Shown: piece by piece, positions 1-7,587 of the stretch | Position numbering within the stretch: the first letter of the stretch is position 1 | Layout: each line of letters opens with the position of its first letter | Assembly (NCBI GenBank): GCA_038237665.1 | Contig: JBBRYK010000076.1 | Location: 1-13,633 of the forward strand | DNA: 13,633 nucleotides | DNA from: JBBRYK01 sp038237665 | GTDB taxonomy: Bacteria > Actinomycetota > Thermoleophilia > Gaiellales > Gaiellaceae | Direction of reading: 5' to 3' | The notes under the pieces: model-generated | Told to the model about the DNA's origin: nothing | Database searches by the model: none | What the model saw: the letters and a program-made list of their open reading frames with translations, nothing else | Translations under genes and position numbers: made by a program

Positions 1-2
1 AT

Positions 3-653
3 CTCGCGCCGCTTGCGCGCCTCGGCTCACCGCGCACCTGGACCGTCGCGCGCGGACGGCTCGCCGTCGTCGAATACGACGTTCGAGCTGCCTGTCTCGT
101 CGAGCTATGCGTCTCGACGGCCGGTCTGAGGAAGCTGCGGCTGCCCCGGGTCCGCGTCCAAGCGCCACGGCGGGGCGGCGGCATCGCGTCGGCGGCTGCG
201 GCTTGGCCCGTTCTTGCCGTGGGCAGAAGGGTGACGGCGGCCGACATCGCCCGGATCAGCCCGCCGTTCCGGCACGAGCGCCAGGCGCCCTCGCCGAGTT
301 ACCCGATCGCGCCCTCGAGGCTCGCCCTCCTGCTCGAGGTCGCCGCCGGGGTGCTCGCCGTGGCCGGCGCTCTGCTGCTGGGCCGGCAGGTTGCCCTGCA
401 CGCCGGGGCGCGCAGGCGCCGTGCCGAGCAGCGCAGCGAGCACGCGCTCGCGCTCGCGCTCGTGCGCGAGGCCGAGACCCGACCCCAGGCCGACCGCCGG
501 CGCGCGCTCGGCTGGCTTGCCGGGCTCCTCGGCCCCCGGGACGAGCGTCTCGCTGGTGCCGCCCGCCGTCTGGCCTGGTCGAGGCGCGCGCCGGTGCCGG
601 CCGAGCTCTTGGAGCTCGTGACGGAGGTCGCTCGGGAGCTCGAGCCGTCGTGA
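3..653 (+). CDS. mxaA: MxaA-like membrane-anchored protein, 5' end outside the window
   Basis: The reading frame is open from the first full codon at base 3 to the TGA at 651-653, so the N-terminus (signal peptide and start of the ectodomain) is missing. The visible 216 residues hold the end of an ectodomain, one transmembrane segment (the stretch LALLLEVAAGVLAVAGALLLG) and a basic cytoplasmic tail. The same architecture and several matching blocks occur in the complete paralogue at 12545-13387: a C-x4-C pair (ACLVELC here, RCLRPSC there), SAAAAWP/SAAAVWP, and RRRALGWLAGLL/RRLALDRLARVL in the tail. MxaA is required in methylotrophs for assembly of active methanol dehydrogenase. The role here is inferred from gene order. 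The first GTG inside the window, at 219, falls mid-domain and is not the true start. Confidence 0.75.
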   Translation, partial: LAPLARLGSPRTWTVARGRLAVVEYDVRAACLVELCVSTAGLRKLRLPRVRVQAPRRGGGIASAAAAWPVLAVGRRVTAADIARISPPFRHERQAPSPSYPIAPSRLALLLEVAAGVLAVAGALLLGRQVALHAGARRRRAEQRSEHALALALVREAETRPQADRRRALGWLAGLLGPRDERLAGAARRLAWSRRAPVPAELLELVTEVARELEPS

Positions 654-1477
654 ACGTGATCCCGCTCGCAGACGCCAGATCCCTGCGCCCCGCCGTCGTC
701 CGGACCCGGATCGTGGGGATCCTGGCGGCGCTCGCCCTGGCCGGTGGGATCGTCGCCGCGGCGCTGGCGGTCCGCGACCCGCATCTGCAGACGATCGTTC
801 CTCTTCCTGATCACGCGAACGCGATCCTGGTGCTCGACGTCTCCGCCAGCATCTCCGACGACACCTACTCGCGCATCGGCGCGACGCTCGCCTCGCTCGT
901 GCGCAGCGAGGGCCGCTACGGGCTCGTGGCTTTCTCCGACCAGGCTTACGAGGCGCTGCCACCGGGTACTCCGGCCGCAGATCTCAAGCCCCTCGTGCGC
1001 TTCTTCACCCTGCCGCCGCAGAAGAGGCCGGGCTTCGCGCAGACATTTCCGCGCAACCCCTGGGAGGACGTCTTCACGGCCGGGACGCGCATCTCCGCAG
1101 GGCTCGAGCTGGCGCGCCGGATCTCCCTGGATGACCGGATTCGGCGCCCCACGGTCGTCCTCGTCAGCGATCTCGACGACGACCCGCAGGACCTGCCGAG
1201 GCTGATCTCCGTGACCCTCGCCTTCCGCCGCGACCACATTCCGCTACGCGTGATCGCGCTCAACCCCGGCCTCGGCCAGGTGGCTCTCTTCCGACGCCTG
1301 ATCGGCCGCGGCAGTCCGATCGTGCAGGCCGGCTTGCCCGGCCCCGGTCCGGAGCCGCACAACAGCACGCCCTTCCCCTGGAAGGCCGTCTCGCTCGCGC
1401 TGCTCGCAGCGGCGCTGCTCGCCGCGTGGGAGCTGTGGGCACCAAGGCTCGACTGGGCCGCGGAGAGAGCCTCGTGA
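650..1477 (+). CDS. mxaC: MxaC-like VWA-domain membrane protein
   Basis: This encodes 275 aa. The start is the GTG at 650, which overlaps the upstream stop as GTGA. The resulting N-terminus MNVIPLA matches MRAVPLA of the paralogue at 11679-12548. A transmembrane segment (about residues 21-41) is followed by a von Willebrand A domain with an intact MIDAS: D63-V-S65-A-S67, the Thr of GTRIS, and the Asp of VSDLDDD. A second hydrophobic segment lies near the C-terminus (SLALLAAALLAAWELW). VWA proteins of this kind work with a MoxR AAA+ ATPase and a DUF58 protein, and MxaC/MxaL are needed for metal insertion into methanol dehydrogenase. The choice of MxaC over MxaL rests on position (A-C-K-L order) and is tentative. 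The VWA call itself is firm. Confidence 0.8.
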   Translation: MNVIPLADARSLRPAVVRTRIVGILAALALAGGIVAAALAVRDPHLQTIVPLPDHANAILVLDVSASISDDTYSRIGATLASLVRSEGRYGLVAFSDQAYEALPPGTPAADLKPLVRFFTLPPQKRPGFAQTFPRNPWEDVFTAGTRISAGLELARRISLDDRIRRPTVVLVSDLDDDPQDLPRLISVTLAFRRDHIPLRVIALNPGLGQVALFRRLIGRGSPIVQAGLPGPGPEPHNSTPFPWKAVSLALLAAALLAAWELWAPRLDWAAERAS

Positions 1478-1560
1478 GCACCCCCGTGATCCCCGACCAG
1501 GAGGGTTGGGATCGCTGCAACCGTCCTCCGGTGTCGCGTCAGCCGGAGGTTGCTCCATGA
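1474..1560 (+). CDS. possible 28-aa ORF bridging mxaC and mxaK (doubtful)
   Basis: A 28-codon frame exactly fills the gap between mxaC and mxaK. Its GTG start overlaps the mxaC stop as GTGA (1474-1477) and its TGA overlaps the mxaK ATG as ATGA (1557-1560). The peptide starts MSTPVIPDQEGWDRCNRPPV and has no recognisable domain, signal or membrane segment. In the right-hand operon mxaC and mxaK overlap directly, so there is no counterpart there. It may be a leader that passes ribosomes from mxaC to mxaK, or simply a spacer that happens to be open. Nothing in its composition proves translation. Confidence 0.2.
   Translation: MSTPVIPDQEGWDRCNRPPVSRQPEVAP
1545..1549 (+). promoter_or_regulatory. 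Shine-Dalgarno for mxaK
   Basis: GGAGG lies 7 nt before the ATG at 1557. It decides the mxaK start in favour of this ATG rather than the in-frame TTG at 1506, which would add 17 residues in front of an otherwise normal hydrophobic N-terminus. Confidence 0.7.
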
Positions 1561-2177
1561 GACTCCTAGGCTCCCTGGCCGCGCTCGTGCTGCTCGCCCT
1601 GGCTGCGGCTGTGGCGCTCCTTGCCGCCGATATTCGCGGCTGGGAGCGCACCATGCGGAGCGACGACGCGCGCTTCGCCGTGGCACCGGCGGCTGCGAGC
1701 TGGCAGAGCCGCTCCGTCGTGCCGTTCCGGGTCGCGGAGCGCCTGCTCGGCCTGGGGGACGACGTTCGAGCAAGACGCGCGTTCCAGCTCTTCCAGGCGA
1801 CGGCGGCCGTCCAGGTGCGCCTCGACGACGCGCTCGAGGCGACGGCCCGGCGGGCGCACACCGAGGATGCCCTCGCGGTGGTCGGCCGCGGCCACGACGC
1901 CTCGCTCGCCTCCAGGGCGGACGTCCTGCTCGGCATCCTCGAATTCGGAGATCTCGCACGGGGCGGGGGTGCCGACCAGAGCCAGGCGGAGGCCACGTTC
2001 TCCGACTTCGAGAACGCCGTGCGCGCCGACCCGGCCAACGAGAACGCGAAGTACGACCTCGAGCTCGCCCTCCGGCTTCTGGCCGCAAACGGCGTCCGTC
2101 CCGGTGCCACCGGGGGTCCCGGCCATCGCCCCTCCGGCAAGCGCGGCGGCGCCGGGACACCGGGACGCGGATACTGA
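1557..2177 (+). CDS. mxaK: MxaK-like protein
   Basis: This encodes 206 aa from the ATG at 1557, which has a GGAGG ribosome site. An N-terminal hydrophobic segment (residues 3-24) is either a membrane anchor or a signal. It is followed by a helical, TPR-like region and a glycine-rich, basic C-terminal tail ending in GRGY. The most conserved stretch against the paralogue at 11044-11682 is NAVRADPANENAKYDLELAL (IAIRADPRASEGRYDLELLL there), just before the tail; LLGLGDDVRAR versus LLGVGDDIRFR also matches. MxaK has no assigned biochemical activity. In methylotrophs it lies between the two VWA genes, as here, and belongs to the methanol dehydrogenase maturation set. The assignment rests on position, length and the paralogue, not on a catalytic motif. 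Confidence 0.7.
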   Translation: MRLLGSLAALVLLALAAAVALLAADIRGWERTMRSDDARFAVAPAAASWQSRSVVPFRVAERLLGLGDDVRARRAFQLFQATAAVQVRLDDALEATARRAHTEDALAVVGRGHDASLASRADVLLGILEFGDLARGGGADQSQAEATFSDFENAVRADPANENAKYDLELALRLLAANGVRPGATGGPGHRPSGKRGGAGTPGRGY

Positions 2178-2179
2178 GC

Positions 2180-3190
2180 ATGAGCGCGTCGTTCACCTTC
2201 CTCACCCCGCTCGCGGCGAGCGTCGCCGTTGCGATCGTTCTCCCGCTCGCCGCTCTCGCACTCGGCGCCGCCCGGGTGCGGCGAGTACGTGCGGCGCTCT
2301 CCCTTCGGTCGCCGCAGAGCGCAAGCAATCGGCTCGGCCTGCTCGCCTGCGGGTGGCTCGTAGCCGCTCTCGCCGTCGCCGCGGCGCAGCCCGCGGTCCT
2401 GCGCGAGTCGCGCGCCCGAACGCGGAGCGACGTCGAGGTGCTGTTCGTGATCGACGTCTCCCGCTCGATGGCCGCCTCCAGAGGACGTCTTGGCCCGACG
2501 AGACTCGAGCGGGCGGTAGTCGCAGCGAAACGGTTGCGCGCCTCGGTCGGCGATGTCCCGAGCGGGATCGCGACTCTCACTGACCGTGTCCTGCCAAATC
2601 TCTTCCCCGTGCCGGACGTGCCGACCTTCGACACCACGCTCGAGCGAGCGGTCGCCCTGGAGGCGCCGCCGCCGCGGCAGGTTGCAGTCCGGGCGACGAC
2701 GCTCGCCGCGCTCGCAGCCGTCCCGAACTCGGGCTACTTCGCTCCCTCCGCCCGCACGCGCGTGATCGTCCTCCTGACTGACGGCGAGACGCGTCCGATC
2801 GATGCGAGTGCAATCGGGGGCGCGCTCGCGGGCACCGGGTTCCTCGCGGTGCGGTTCTGGCGGGACGGCGAATCTGTCTTCAACGGAGCCGGTCGAGCCG
2901 AGCCAAGCTACAGGCCGGACGCGAGCGGTTTGCCTGAGCTGCGCTCGCTCGCCTCCGCCGCCGGCGGAAGGGCGTTCGACGAGAGCGATCTTCGCGGCGC
3001 GTTCGCCGCCCTGCGCGAGGCTGTCGGAGAGGGGCCAACCGTTGTTGCGCCCGGCCGGCGCCCCGGCAGGACGGCGCTCGGGCCTTACATCGCACTCTCT
3101 GCGCTTGCACCTCTCGCATTCCTCGTCGCCCGGCGCGGGAATGGATTCGGCGAGAGGCCACGCAGGCCATCTATGATCGGTGCCGGATGA
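2180..3190 (+). CDS. mxaL: MxaL-like VWA-domain membrane protein
   Basis: This encodes 336 aa from the ATG at 2180, two bases after the mxaK stop. Two N-terminal hydrophobic segments (about residues 10-30 and 51-70) precede a VWA domain with an intact MIDAS (D92-V-S94-R-S96) and VIVLLTDGET. A third membrane segment lies near the C-terminus (about 305-322), so the domain sits between membrane anchors as in BatA-type proteins. The segment GDVPSGIATLTDRVLPNLFP is shared with the paralogue at 9791-10864. It resembles the corresponding part of MxaL proteins as I recall them, which is why this VWA is called MxaL and the other MxaC. The stop overlaps the dehydrogenase start as ATGA (3187-3190), implying coupled translation. 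Confidence 0.8.
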   Translation: MSASFTFLTPLAASVAVAIVLPLAALALGAARVRRVRAALSLRSPQSASNRLGLLACGWLVAALAVAAAQPAVLRESRARTRSDVEVLFVIDVSRSMAASRGRLGPTRLERAVVAAKRLRASVGDVPSGIATLTDRVLPNLFPVPDVPTFDTTLERAVALEAPPPRQVAVRATTLAALAAVPNSGYFAPSARTRVIVLLTDGETRPIDASAIGGALAGTGFLAVRFWRDGESVFNGAGRAEPSYRPDASGLPELRSLASAAGGRAFDESDLRGAFAALREAVGEGPTVVAPGRRPGRTALGPYIALSALAPLAFLVARRGNGFGERPRRPSMIGAG

Positions 3191-6015
3191 CGAAGCGGGA
3201 GCGCCAGCGCCCGGCAACTCCCGCGGCGCTCGCGCTTGTCCTGTTGCTGCTCACGGCCGGCATCGCACTGGCCGCAGCCCGGGCCGGCGTCGGAGCCGAT
3301 CCCGCGAACGTTGGTTGGGGCGGCTTCGGGAACACGCCGGACGAGAACCGCCACTCGCCGCTGACGCAGATCGACCCGCGCAACGTCGACCAGCTCGGCC
3401 GCGTCTTCACTGTTGACTTCCGCAAGATCGATGCGACGGTCAGGCGGGGCCAGCAGTCGTATCCGGTCGAGCTCGGCGGCGTGCTCTACATGACGACGAA
3501 CAACGACAACGTCTGGGCGCTCGACGCGACGAAGGGCGAGGTGAAGTGGCGCTGGCAGCCCGACAACGTCGCCGTCTTCAACAACTTCGGCATCGTCGCC
3601 AACCGCGGCGTCGCCGTCTGCGACGGCAAGGTGTTCCTGCTGACGCTCGACATGACCATCGTGGCGCTCGATCAGCAGACCGGAAAGCTGATCGCGCGCG
3701 TCCCCATCGCTCGGGCCGTCCCGGGCGCCTCCTCCAACTACGGGTACTCGGAGACGAGCGCGCCGATCTGCGCCGACCATCACGTGATCCTCGGCGCGGC
3801 CGGCTCCGAGTACGGCGTCCGCGGCTTCGTGATGGCCTACGACACGAACCTCGCTCCCGCGTGGCCGAACCCGTTCTGGACGGTTCCGCCGTCCCTGCGC
3901 GGCTGGCGGCACCTGAGCCGGGTCGTCGGCGGGGGCGTCGTCTGGACTCCGACGACCGTCGATCTCTCGACCCACACGCTCTACTTCGGCACCGGCTCCG
4001 CGACGCCGCTCTACTACCCGGCGTTCCGTCCGGGCTCGAACCCCCGCGCCGATTCGCTGATCGCGGTCGACCTGAGGACGGGGAAGATGAGGTGGTGGCA
4101 GCAGCAGATGGCGCACAACGAGTGGTCGTACGACACCGCGCAGCCGCCGCTCGTCTACACGGCGAAGATCGGTGGCAAGAAGCGTCGCATCGTCTCGGTC
4201 GCGACGATGGAGGGCGTGTGGTTCGCCTACGACGCGGCGACGGGCCAGCCGATCTACCAGCGCGTGAAGGTGATCGACCGCACCGAGCACCCCTCGCTCC
4301 AGCCCGGCAAGCTCGTGCCGGTCTATCCGTCGTCGCTCGGAGGTCTGAACTACTCGCCGGCCTCGTACGACCCGCACACGAACTACGTTTTCAACGCGGC
4401 GGCCGAGACCGCGTCGCTGCTCATCCAGGCGAAGCTGACGCCCACGCAGAAGAAGCGAAAGCTGCTCCAGGGAGACGTCTTCCTGGGACTCGAGAACGGC
4501 GATTTCGGCTCCGTGCTGCCCGGTTGGCGCGATCATGGGTCGATCAGCGCGATCGACGTCGGGACCGGGCGCCAGGTCTGGAAGATCCGCACTCCCGAGC
4601 CCGAGCGGGGCGGCGTCACGACGACCGAGAGCGGCCTGGGCTTCGCCGGCGGGGGCGACGGCGTCCTGCGTGCGTTCGACCTGAAGACCGGCAAGGTGCT
4701 GAAGACCTTCCAGACCGGAAACCAGATCGCTGCCGGCCCTTCGATCTACGCGGTCGACGGCAAGGAGTACCTCGCCATCACCTCCGGAGGCACGCCGACG
4801 TCCTCGGGAGGCGGTACCGCCAGCCAGCTGCAGGTCTTCGCGCTCGGGGGCTCGCAGACCCAGTCCCCGCCGCCGAAGCTGCCACTGCGCCTCGATCCGG
4901 CTGATCGTTCCCTGGTCGTGACCGTCGGCGCCGCCGCTCCGGGCTCCCCGGCTCGTGCACGCCGACCGGCCCCGGCGACGACTGCCCTCGGCGCCGCCCG
5001 CATCTCCACCGGCTCGGCGCTCGCGATTCGGCCGTGGGACGCGAACTCGTCCAACGAGCAGGACGCCGCCGGGCGCGTCACGCTGGGCTCGACGCCCGTG
5101 AAGGGCGTCCGCTTGCGCGTCGACGGCTACACCCTGCCGGCCGCGACCGCTGCGGACGGGAGCTTCCACTACGCCGTCGACATCACCATGGCGCGACGCC
5201 ACCGGGTCGCGGTCGCGGATTCCGGCAGGGCGTCCGTCAGGGGGCGTACGTTGAGCGACGCAGAGCGCCAGGCGCTCCGGGGCGTCACCGCCGGGTTCAG
5301 CGTCGGCTACGCCATCGACCGCGTGACCGTGCGGGTCCAGAAGAACGGCACCGTCCTCGTCTCCGGCCGCGTCCACGACACGGCCGGGACACCGCCGCCG
5401 CGGGTCTCGCTCTTCACCTACCAGCTGAGCGGACGGATCACCGACTCGGCCGGCAAGCCGGTCGAGGGCGCGGTCGTCGTCACGAGAACGCAGGATCGTC
5501 AGTTCTGGACGTTCTCCTCGGCCTCCAACGCGGACGGCCGGTACACGTCGTTCTTCCCGGCCTCGGACGAGGAGGGCTCGGACCCGGTCCCGATCACGGT
5601 GCAGGTCGCGTCAGGGGCGACGCTCTACGTCTCGCCGGCCGTCGTCACCGTTCCGTTCCCCGCGCTGCGAAGCTCCGTCATGAACATCCAGCTCCCGGCA
5701 AGCGGGCCTCTCGTCGTGCCGAAGCCGACCGCCGTGGCGACAGCGGTCTACGAGGGGCTCGTCGTCGGCGTCACCGGTCCGGGAGGCGTGATCAAGCCTC
5801 TCTCGGAACGGTGGCCCGACGCGCGCGGCAGCCTCTCGATGGTCCTGCCTGCGAGCGTGCGCGGCAAGACGCTTCGCTTCTGGGAGAACCAGCGCCGCTT
5901 CTCCTCGGGGTTCGGCGCTCGTCCGGGTGGGCTCGTCGATCTCCGCTCCTGGCCGCAGTCGCTTCCGCCCGCGGTCGCCGCCGGTCTCGCGAGGCTCGTC
6001 GTCCCGAAGCGCTGA
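3187..6015 (+). CDS. PQQ-dehydrogenase-like secreted protein with degenerate active site and C-terminal extension
   Basis: This encodes 942 aa. A Sec-type signal peptide (hydrophobic residues about 13-33) is followed by a quinoprotein beta-propeller to about residue 555. PQQ-family landmarks remain: N139-R140-G141, the GSEYGVRG turn with metal ligand E208, the PQQ-stacking W253, repeats such as GKVLKTFQTG, and D316. Three functional residues are changed relative to the family and to the right-hand paralogue, with identical numbering: catalytic Asp to S314 (W-S-Y-D), metal-ligand Asn to S271 (GTGSATP), and the PQQ-carbonyl Arg/Lys to M341 (ATMEG). A Pro/Ala-rich linker (about 556-605) leads to residues 606-942, which match the whole mature lipoprotein of 6400-7587 and include a carboxypeptidase-regulatory-like beta-sandwich (SGRITDSAGKPVEGAVV). 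There is no copper or haem site. It is probably a pseudoenzyme or an altered enzyme; the substrate is unknown. Confidence 0.85.
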   Translation: MTKRERQRPATPAALALVLLLLTAGIALAAARAGVGADPANVGWGGFGNTPDENRHSPLTQIDPRNVDQLGRVFTVDFRKIDATVRRGQQSYPVELGGVLYMTTNNDNVWALDATKGEVKWRWQPDNVAVFNNFGIVANRGVAVCDGKVFLLTLDMTIVALDQQTGKLIARVPIARAVPGASSNYGYSETSAPICADHHVILGAAGSEYGVRGFVMAYDTNLAPAWPNPFWTVPPSLRGWRHLSRVVGGGVVWTPTTVDLSTHTLYFGTGSATPLYYPAFRPGSNPRADSLIAVDLRTGKMRWWQQQMAHNEWSYDTAQPPLVYTAKIGGKKRRIVSVATMEGVWFAYDAATGQPIYQRVKVIDRTEHPSLQPGKLVPVYPSSLGGLNYSPASYDPHTNYVFNAAAETASLLIQAKLTPTQKKRKLLQGDVFLGLENGDFGSVLPGWRDHGSISAIDVGTGRQVWKIRTPEPERGGVTTTESGLGFAGGGDGVLRAFDLKTGKVLKTFQTGNQIAAGPSIYAVDGKEYLAITSGGTPTSSGGGTASQLQVFALGGSQTQSPPPKLPLRLDPADRSLVVTVGAAAPGSPARARRPAPATTALGAARISTGSALAIRPWDANSSNEQDAAGRVTLGSTPVKGVRLRVDGYTLPAATAADGSFHYAVDITMARRHRVAVADSGRASVRGRTLSDAERQALRGVTAGFSVGYAIDRVTVRVQKNGTVLVSGRVHDTAGTPPPRVSLFTYQLSGRITDSAGKPVEGAVVVTRTQDRQFWTFSSASNADGRYTSFFPASDEEGSDPVPITVQVASGATLYVSPAVVTVPFPALRSSVMNIQLPASGPLVVPKPTAVATAVYEGLVVGVTGPGGVIKPLSERWPDARGSLSMVLPASVRGKTLRFWENQRRFSSGFGARPGGLVDLRSWPQSLPPAVAAGLARLVVPKR

Positions 6016-6031
6016 GCGCCGCCTCCGGCGC
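6016..6031. terminator. short hairpin between convergent operons (weak candidate)
   Basis: GCGCCG (6016-6021) and CGGCGC (6026-6031) form a 6-bp stem with a CCTC loop directly after the stop of the left operon. It lies within the 28-bp gap separating it from the stop of the cytochrome gene on the other strand. There is no T-run on either side, so intrinsic termination is not well supported. It is the only candidate structure at the junction. Confidence 0.25.
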
Positions 6032-6043
6032 CCGGCGCGTCAG

Positions 6044-6403
6044 TCAGCGTCGGCGCGAGGCCCAGTAGACGTAGCGGGAGAGCGACCGGATCTCGGCCGG
6101 CTTCAGCACGTCGCTGAACTTCGGCATGACGCCGAGCCCGGTGCCGCCGCCGCGCGTCAGCTGAAGGACGATCTTCGCGTACGGCGGTTTCAGCTTGTTC
6201 AGGTTCGGCCCGATCCGGCCGCGGGTCTTCGCGTCCGCGAGCGTGTGGCACTGCCCGCATCGCACCTGGACGAACGGCCGCCAGCGGGCGAGCTCCTTCT
6301 TCGTCGGGGCGGGCGGCGCGCCCGCCGTCCTCGCGCCGACGACCGCGCTCGAGGCCAGCGCGGCGGTGAGAACGAAAGCAGCGACGAGAGCTGCACGCCT
6401 CAT
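6044..6403 (-). CDS. small class I c-type cytochrome
   Basis: This encodes 119 aa. The ATG at 6403 overlaps the lipoprotein stop as ATGA. An N-terminal hydrophobic segment (residues 4-22) is a signal peptide or anchor and is followed by a single cytochrome c domain. The haem site is C49-G-Q-C52-H53, with a GPNL motif after it and the axial Met93 in GVMPKF; the C-terminal helix is SLSRYVYWA. It closes the right-hand operon after the dehydrogenase and lipoprotein, so it most likely carries electrons from the reduced dehydrogenase (via its copper domain) towards the respiratory chain on the outer face of the membrane. The left operon has no counterpart. The haem protein call is secure; the partner is inferred from position. 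Confidence 0.9.
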   Translation of the reverse strand: MRRAALVAAFVLTAALASSAVVGARTAGAPPAPTKKELARWRPFVQVRCGQCHTLADAKTRGRIGPNLNKLKPPYAKIVLQLTRGGGTGLGVMPKFSDVLKPAEIRSLSRYVYWASRRR

Positions 6404-7587
6404 CCCGGTAGCGTAACTGTTGCGAGTTCGCTTGGCACGTCTGCTGCAAGCCTGGAAGGGTAGTCGGCGAGGTCGACCGGCTCGCCCGGCACGGCCGGGG
6501 TCCGCGAGAACGCGTAGAGCTGCGACTCCCAGAAGGACACGCGCTTCCCCCGAGTCGACGGCGGCAGGACGAACTCGAAGTGCCCCTTCTTGTCGGCCCA
6601 GCGCGCGGAGATCGGCCGGATCGGGCGGCCGTCGCGGGCGACCCCGATCAGGACCCCTTCGTACACGGCTCCCGAGTAGGTCGTCGGGTCGACGGGTGCG
6701 AGCAGCAGTCCCTTGCGCGGCAGCTTGAAGTCGACGCGGGCGCTCTTCAGCTTGGCGAAGAAGACGAGCTCCCGGTTCCGGATGCTGTACAGCGCGTCGC
6801 CGACGGCGACGCGCACGTTGAAGCCGACGGGGTCGGCGTCGCCACTCGGATAGAAGATCGAGTCGTAGCTCCCGTCCGTGGCCGAGCGAGGCGAGACTGT
6901 CCAGAGGTTGCCGTCGACGCTCTTCGTGGAGACGACCGCTCCGCTGATCGGCCGGCCCGACCCATCGAGGACCTTTCCGGAGAGACGGTAGGAGTAGAGC
7001 ACGACGGCGGGGGGCGCCTTGCTGTTCGTGAACGTGGCGCGGCCGGTGACGACCACACCGCCGGAGCGTGCTTTCGCCTTCAGCTCCGAGAGGGTGAAGT
7101 AGACGTTCAGGCTGGCCTGCGCACGACGCAGTTCCTTCTGCTCCCGAGGGGTCAGCGATCGTCCGCCCACCTTCGCGTCGCGCACCCCGCTCACGAAGAG
7201 CCGGTAGCGGTTCGGCACCGTGTTGTCGAGCGTGTAGTCGAAGCCCCCGTCGGCCCCGGTCGGGTCGGGGAGGTCGAAGTCCTCGACGCTCAACCGGGCC
7301 CCGCTCACGGGCTTGCCGTTCAGGCGCACGCAGCCGTGGACGAGGGTCTGGTTGTCGCTCACCAGCTGCCACTCGTGAATCGGATAGAGCGTGCGAACCG
7401 CGATCGCGGCTCCCGTGCCGGCCGACTTCGGGCACGGCTGGGTGGGGCGCGGTGGCGCTGTCGTCGTGGGCGCCGACGATTTGCCCTTCGACCCACACCC
7501 GGCGAGGACCACGGCGCCGAGCGCCGAGACGAGGAAGAGGGCGCCCGGCCGAAACCGGGCGCCCTCGATGGTCGGAATCGCGGCCAA
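6400..7587 (-). CDS. lipoprotein with carboxypeptidase-regulatory-like domains, partner of PQQ dehydrogenase
   Basis: This encodes 395 aa if started at the TTG at 7587, five bases after the dehydrogenase stop. No ATG or GTG gives a complete signal peptide and no Shine-Dalgarno is visible, so the start is uncertain and may depend on re-initiation. The hydrophobic stretch ALFLVSALGAVVLAGC carries a lipobox with C31 as the lipidated cysteine, followed by a Ser/Thr/Pro-rich linker. Two beta-sandwich-like units follow: about 82-130 (GCVRLNGKPVSGARLSV) and about 200-248 (SGKVLDGSGRPISGAVV, then TDGSYDS). C52 and C86 could form a disulfide. Residues from about 57 to the end match residues 606-942 of the left-hand dehydrogenase, where the same module is fused. 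No catalytic motif is seen. It may tether or cap the dehydrogenase at the membrane. Confidence 0.8.
   Translation of the reverse strand: MAAIPTIEGARFRPGALFLVSALGAVVLAGCGSKGKSSAPTTTAPPRPTQPCPKSAGTGAAIAVRTLYPIHEWQLVSDNQTLVHGCVRLNGKPVSGARLSVEDFDLPDPTGADGGFDYTLDNTVPNRYRLFVSGVRDAKVGGRSLTPREQKELRRAQASLNVYFTLSELKAKARSGGVVVTGRATFTNSKAPPAVVLYSYRLSGKVLDGSGRPISGAVVSTKSVDGNLWTVSPRSATDGSYDSIFYPSGDADPVGFNVRVAVGDALYSIRNRELVFFAKLKSARVDFKLPRKGLLLAPVDPTTYSGAVYEGVLIGVARDGRPIRPISARWADKKGHFEFVLPPSTRGKRVSFWESQLYAFSRTPAVPGEPVDLADYPSRLAADVPSELATVTLPG
7537..7566 (-). other. strong stem-loop at the start of the lipoprotein gene
   Basis: On the coding strand, GAGGGCGCCCGG and CCGGGCGCCCTC form a perfect 12-bp GC-rich stem closed by the 6-nt loop TTTCGG. 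It starts 21 nt after the proposed TTG start and lies in the signal-peptide codons. No T-run follows, so it is not a canonical intrinsic terminator. It could act as an mRNA stability or processing element between the dehydrogenase and the lipoprotein-cytochrome part of the transcript, or limit translation of the lipoprotein. The stem is seen directly; its function is inference. Confidence 0.55.

Noticed and set aside
441..466. Tandem CGCGCT/CGCTCG-like run
   Set aside because: It codes for an Ala/Leu-rich helix (EHALALALVRE) in the MxaA-like tail and is explained by codon use; it is not a separate repeat element.
107..649. Upstream part of the 456-codon frame ending at 1477
   Set aside because: Its first 181 codons overlap mxaA in another frame and read as low-complexity Arg/Ala. 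The start at 650 matches the paralogue N-terminus and the GTGA overlap.
3085..5376. A 763-codon open frame on the minus strand opposite the left dehydrogenase gene, and similar long antisense frames elsewhere (e.g. 1244-3217, 7452-9674)
   Set aside because: These are Arg/Gly/Asp-rich shadow frames of very GC-rich genes. They have no domains, and each lies opposite a gene with clear homology and a matching paralogue.
7537..7566. Intrinsic terminator after the dehydrogenase gene
   Set aside because: The stem is strong but no T-run follows on the coding strand, and it lies within the downstream gene's signal-peptide codons.
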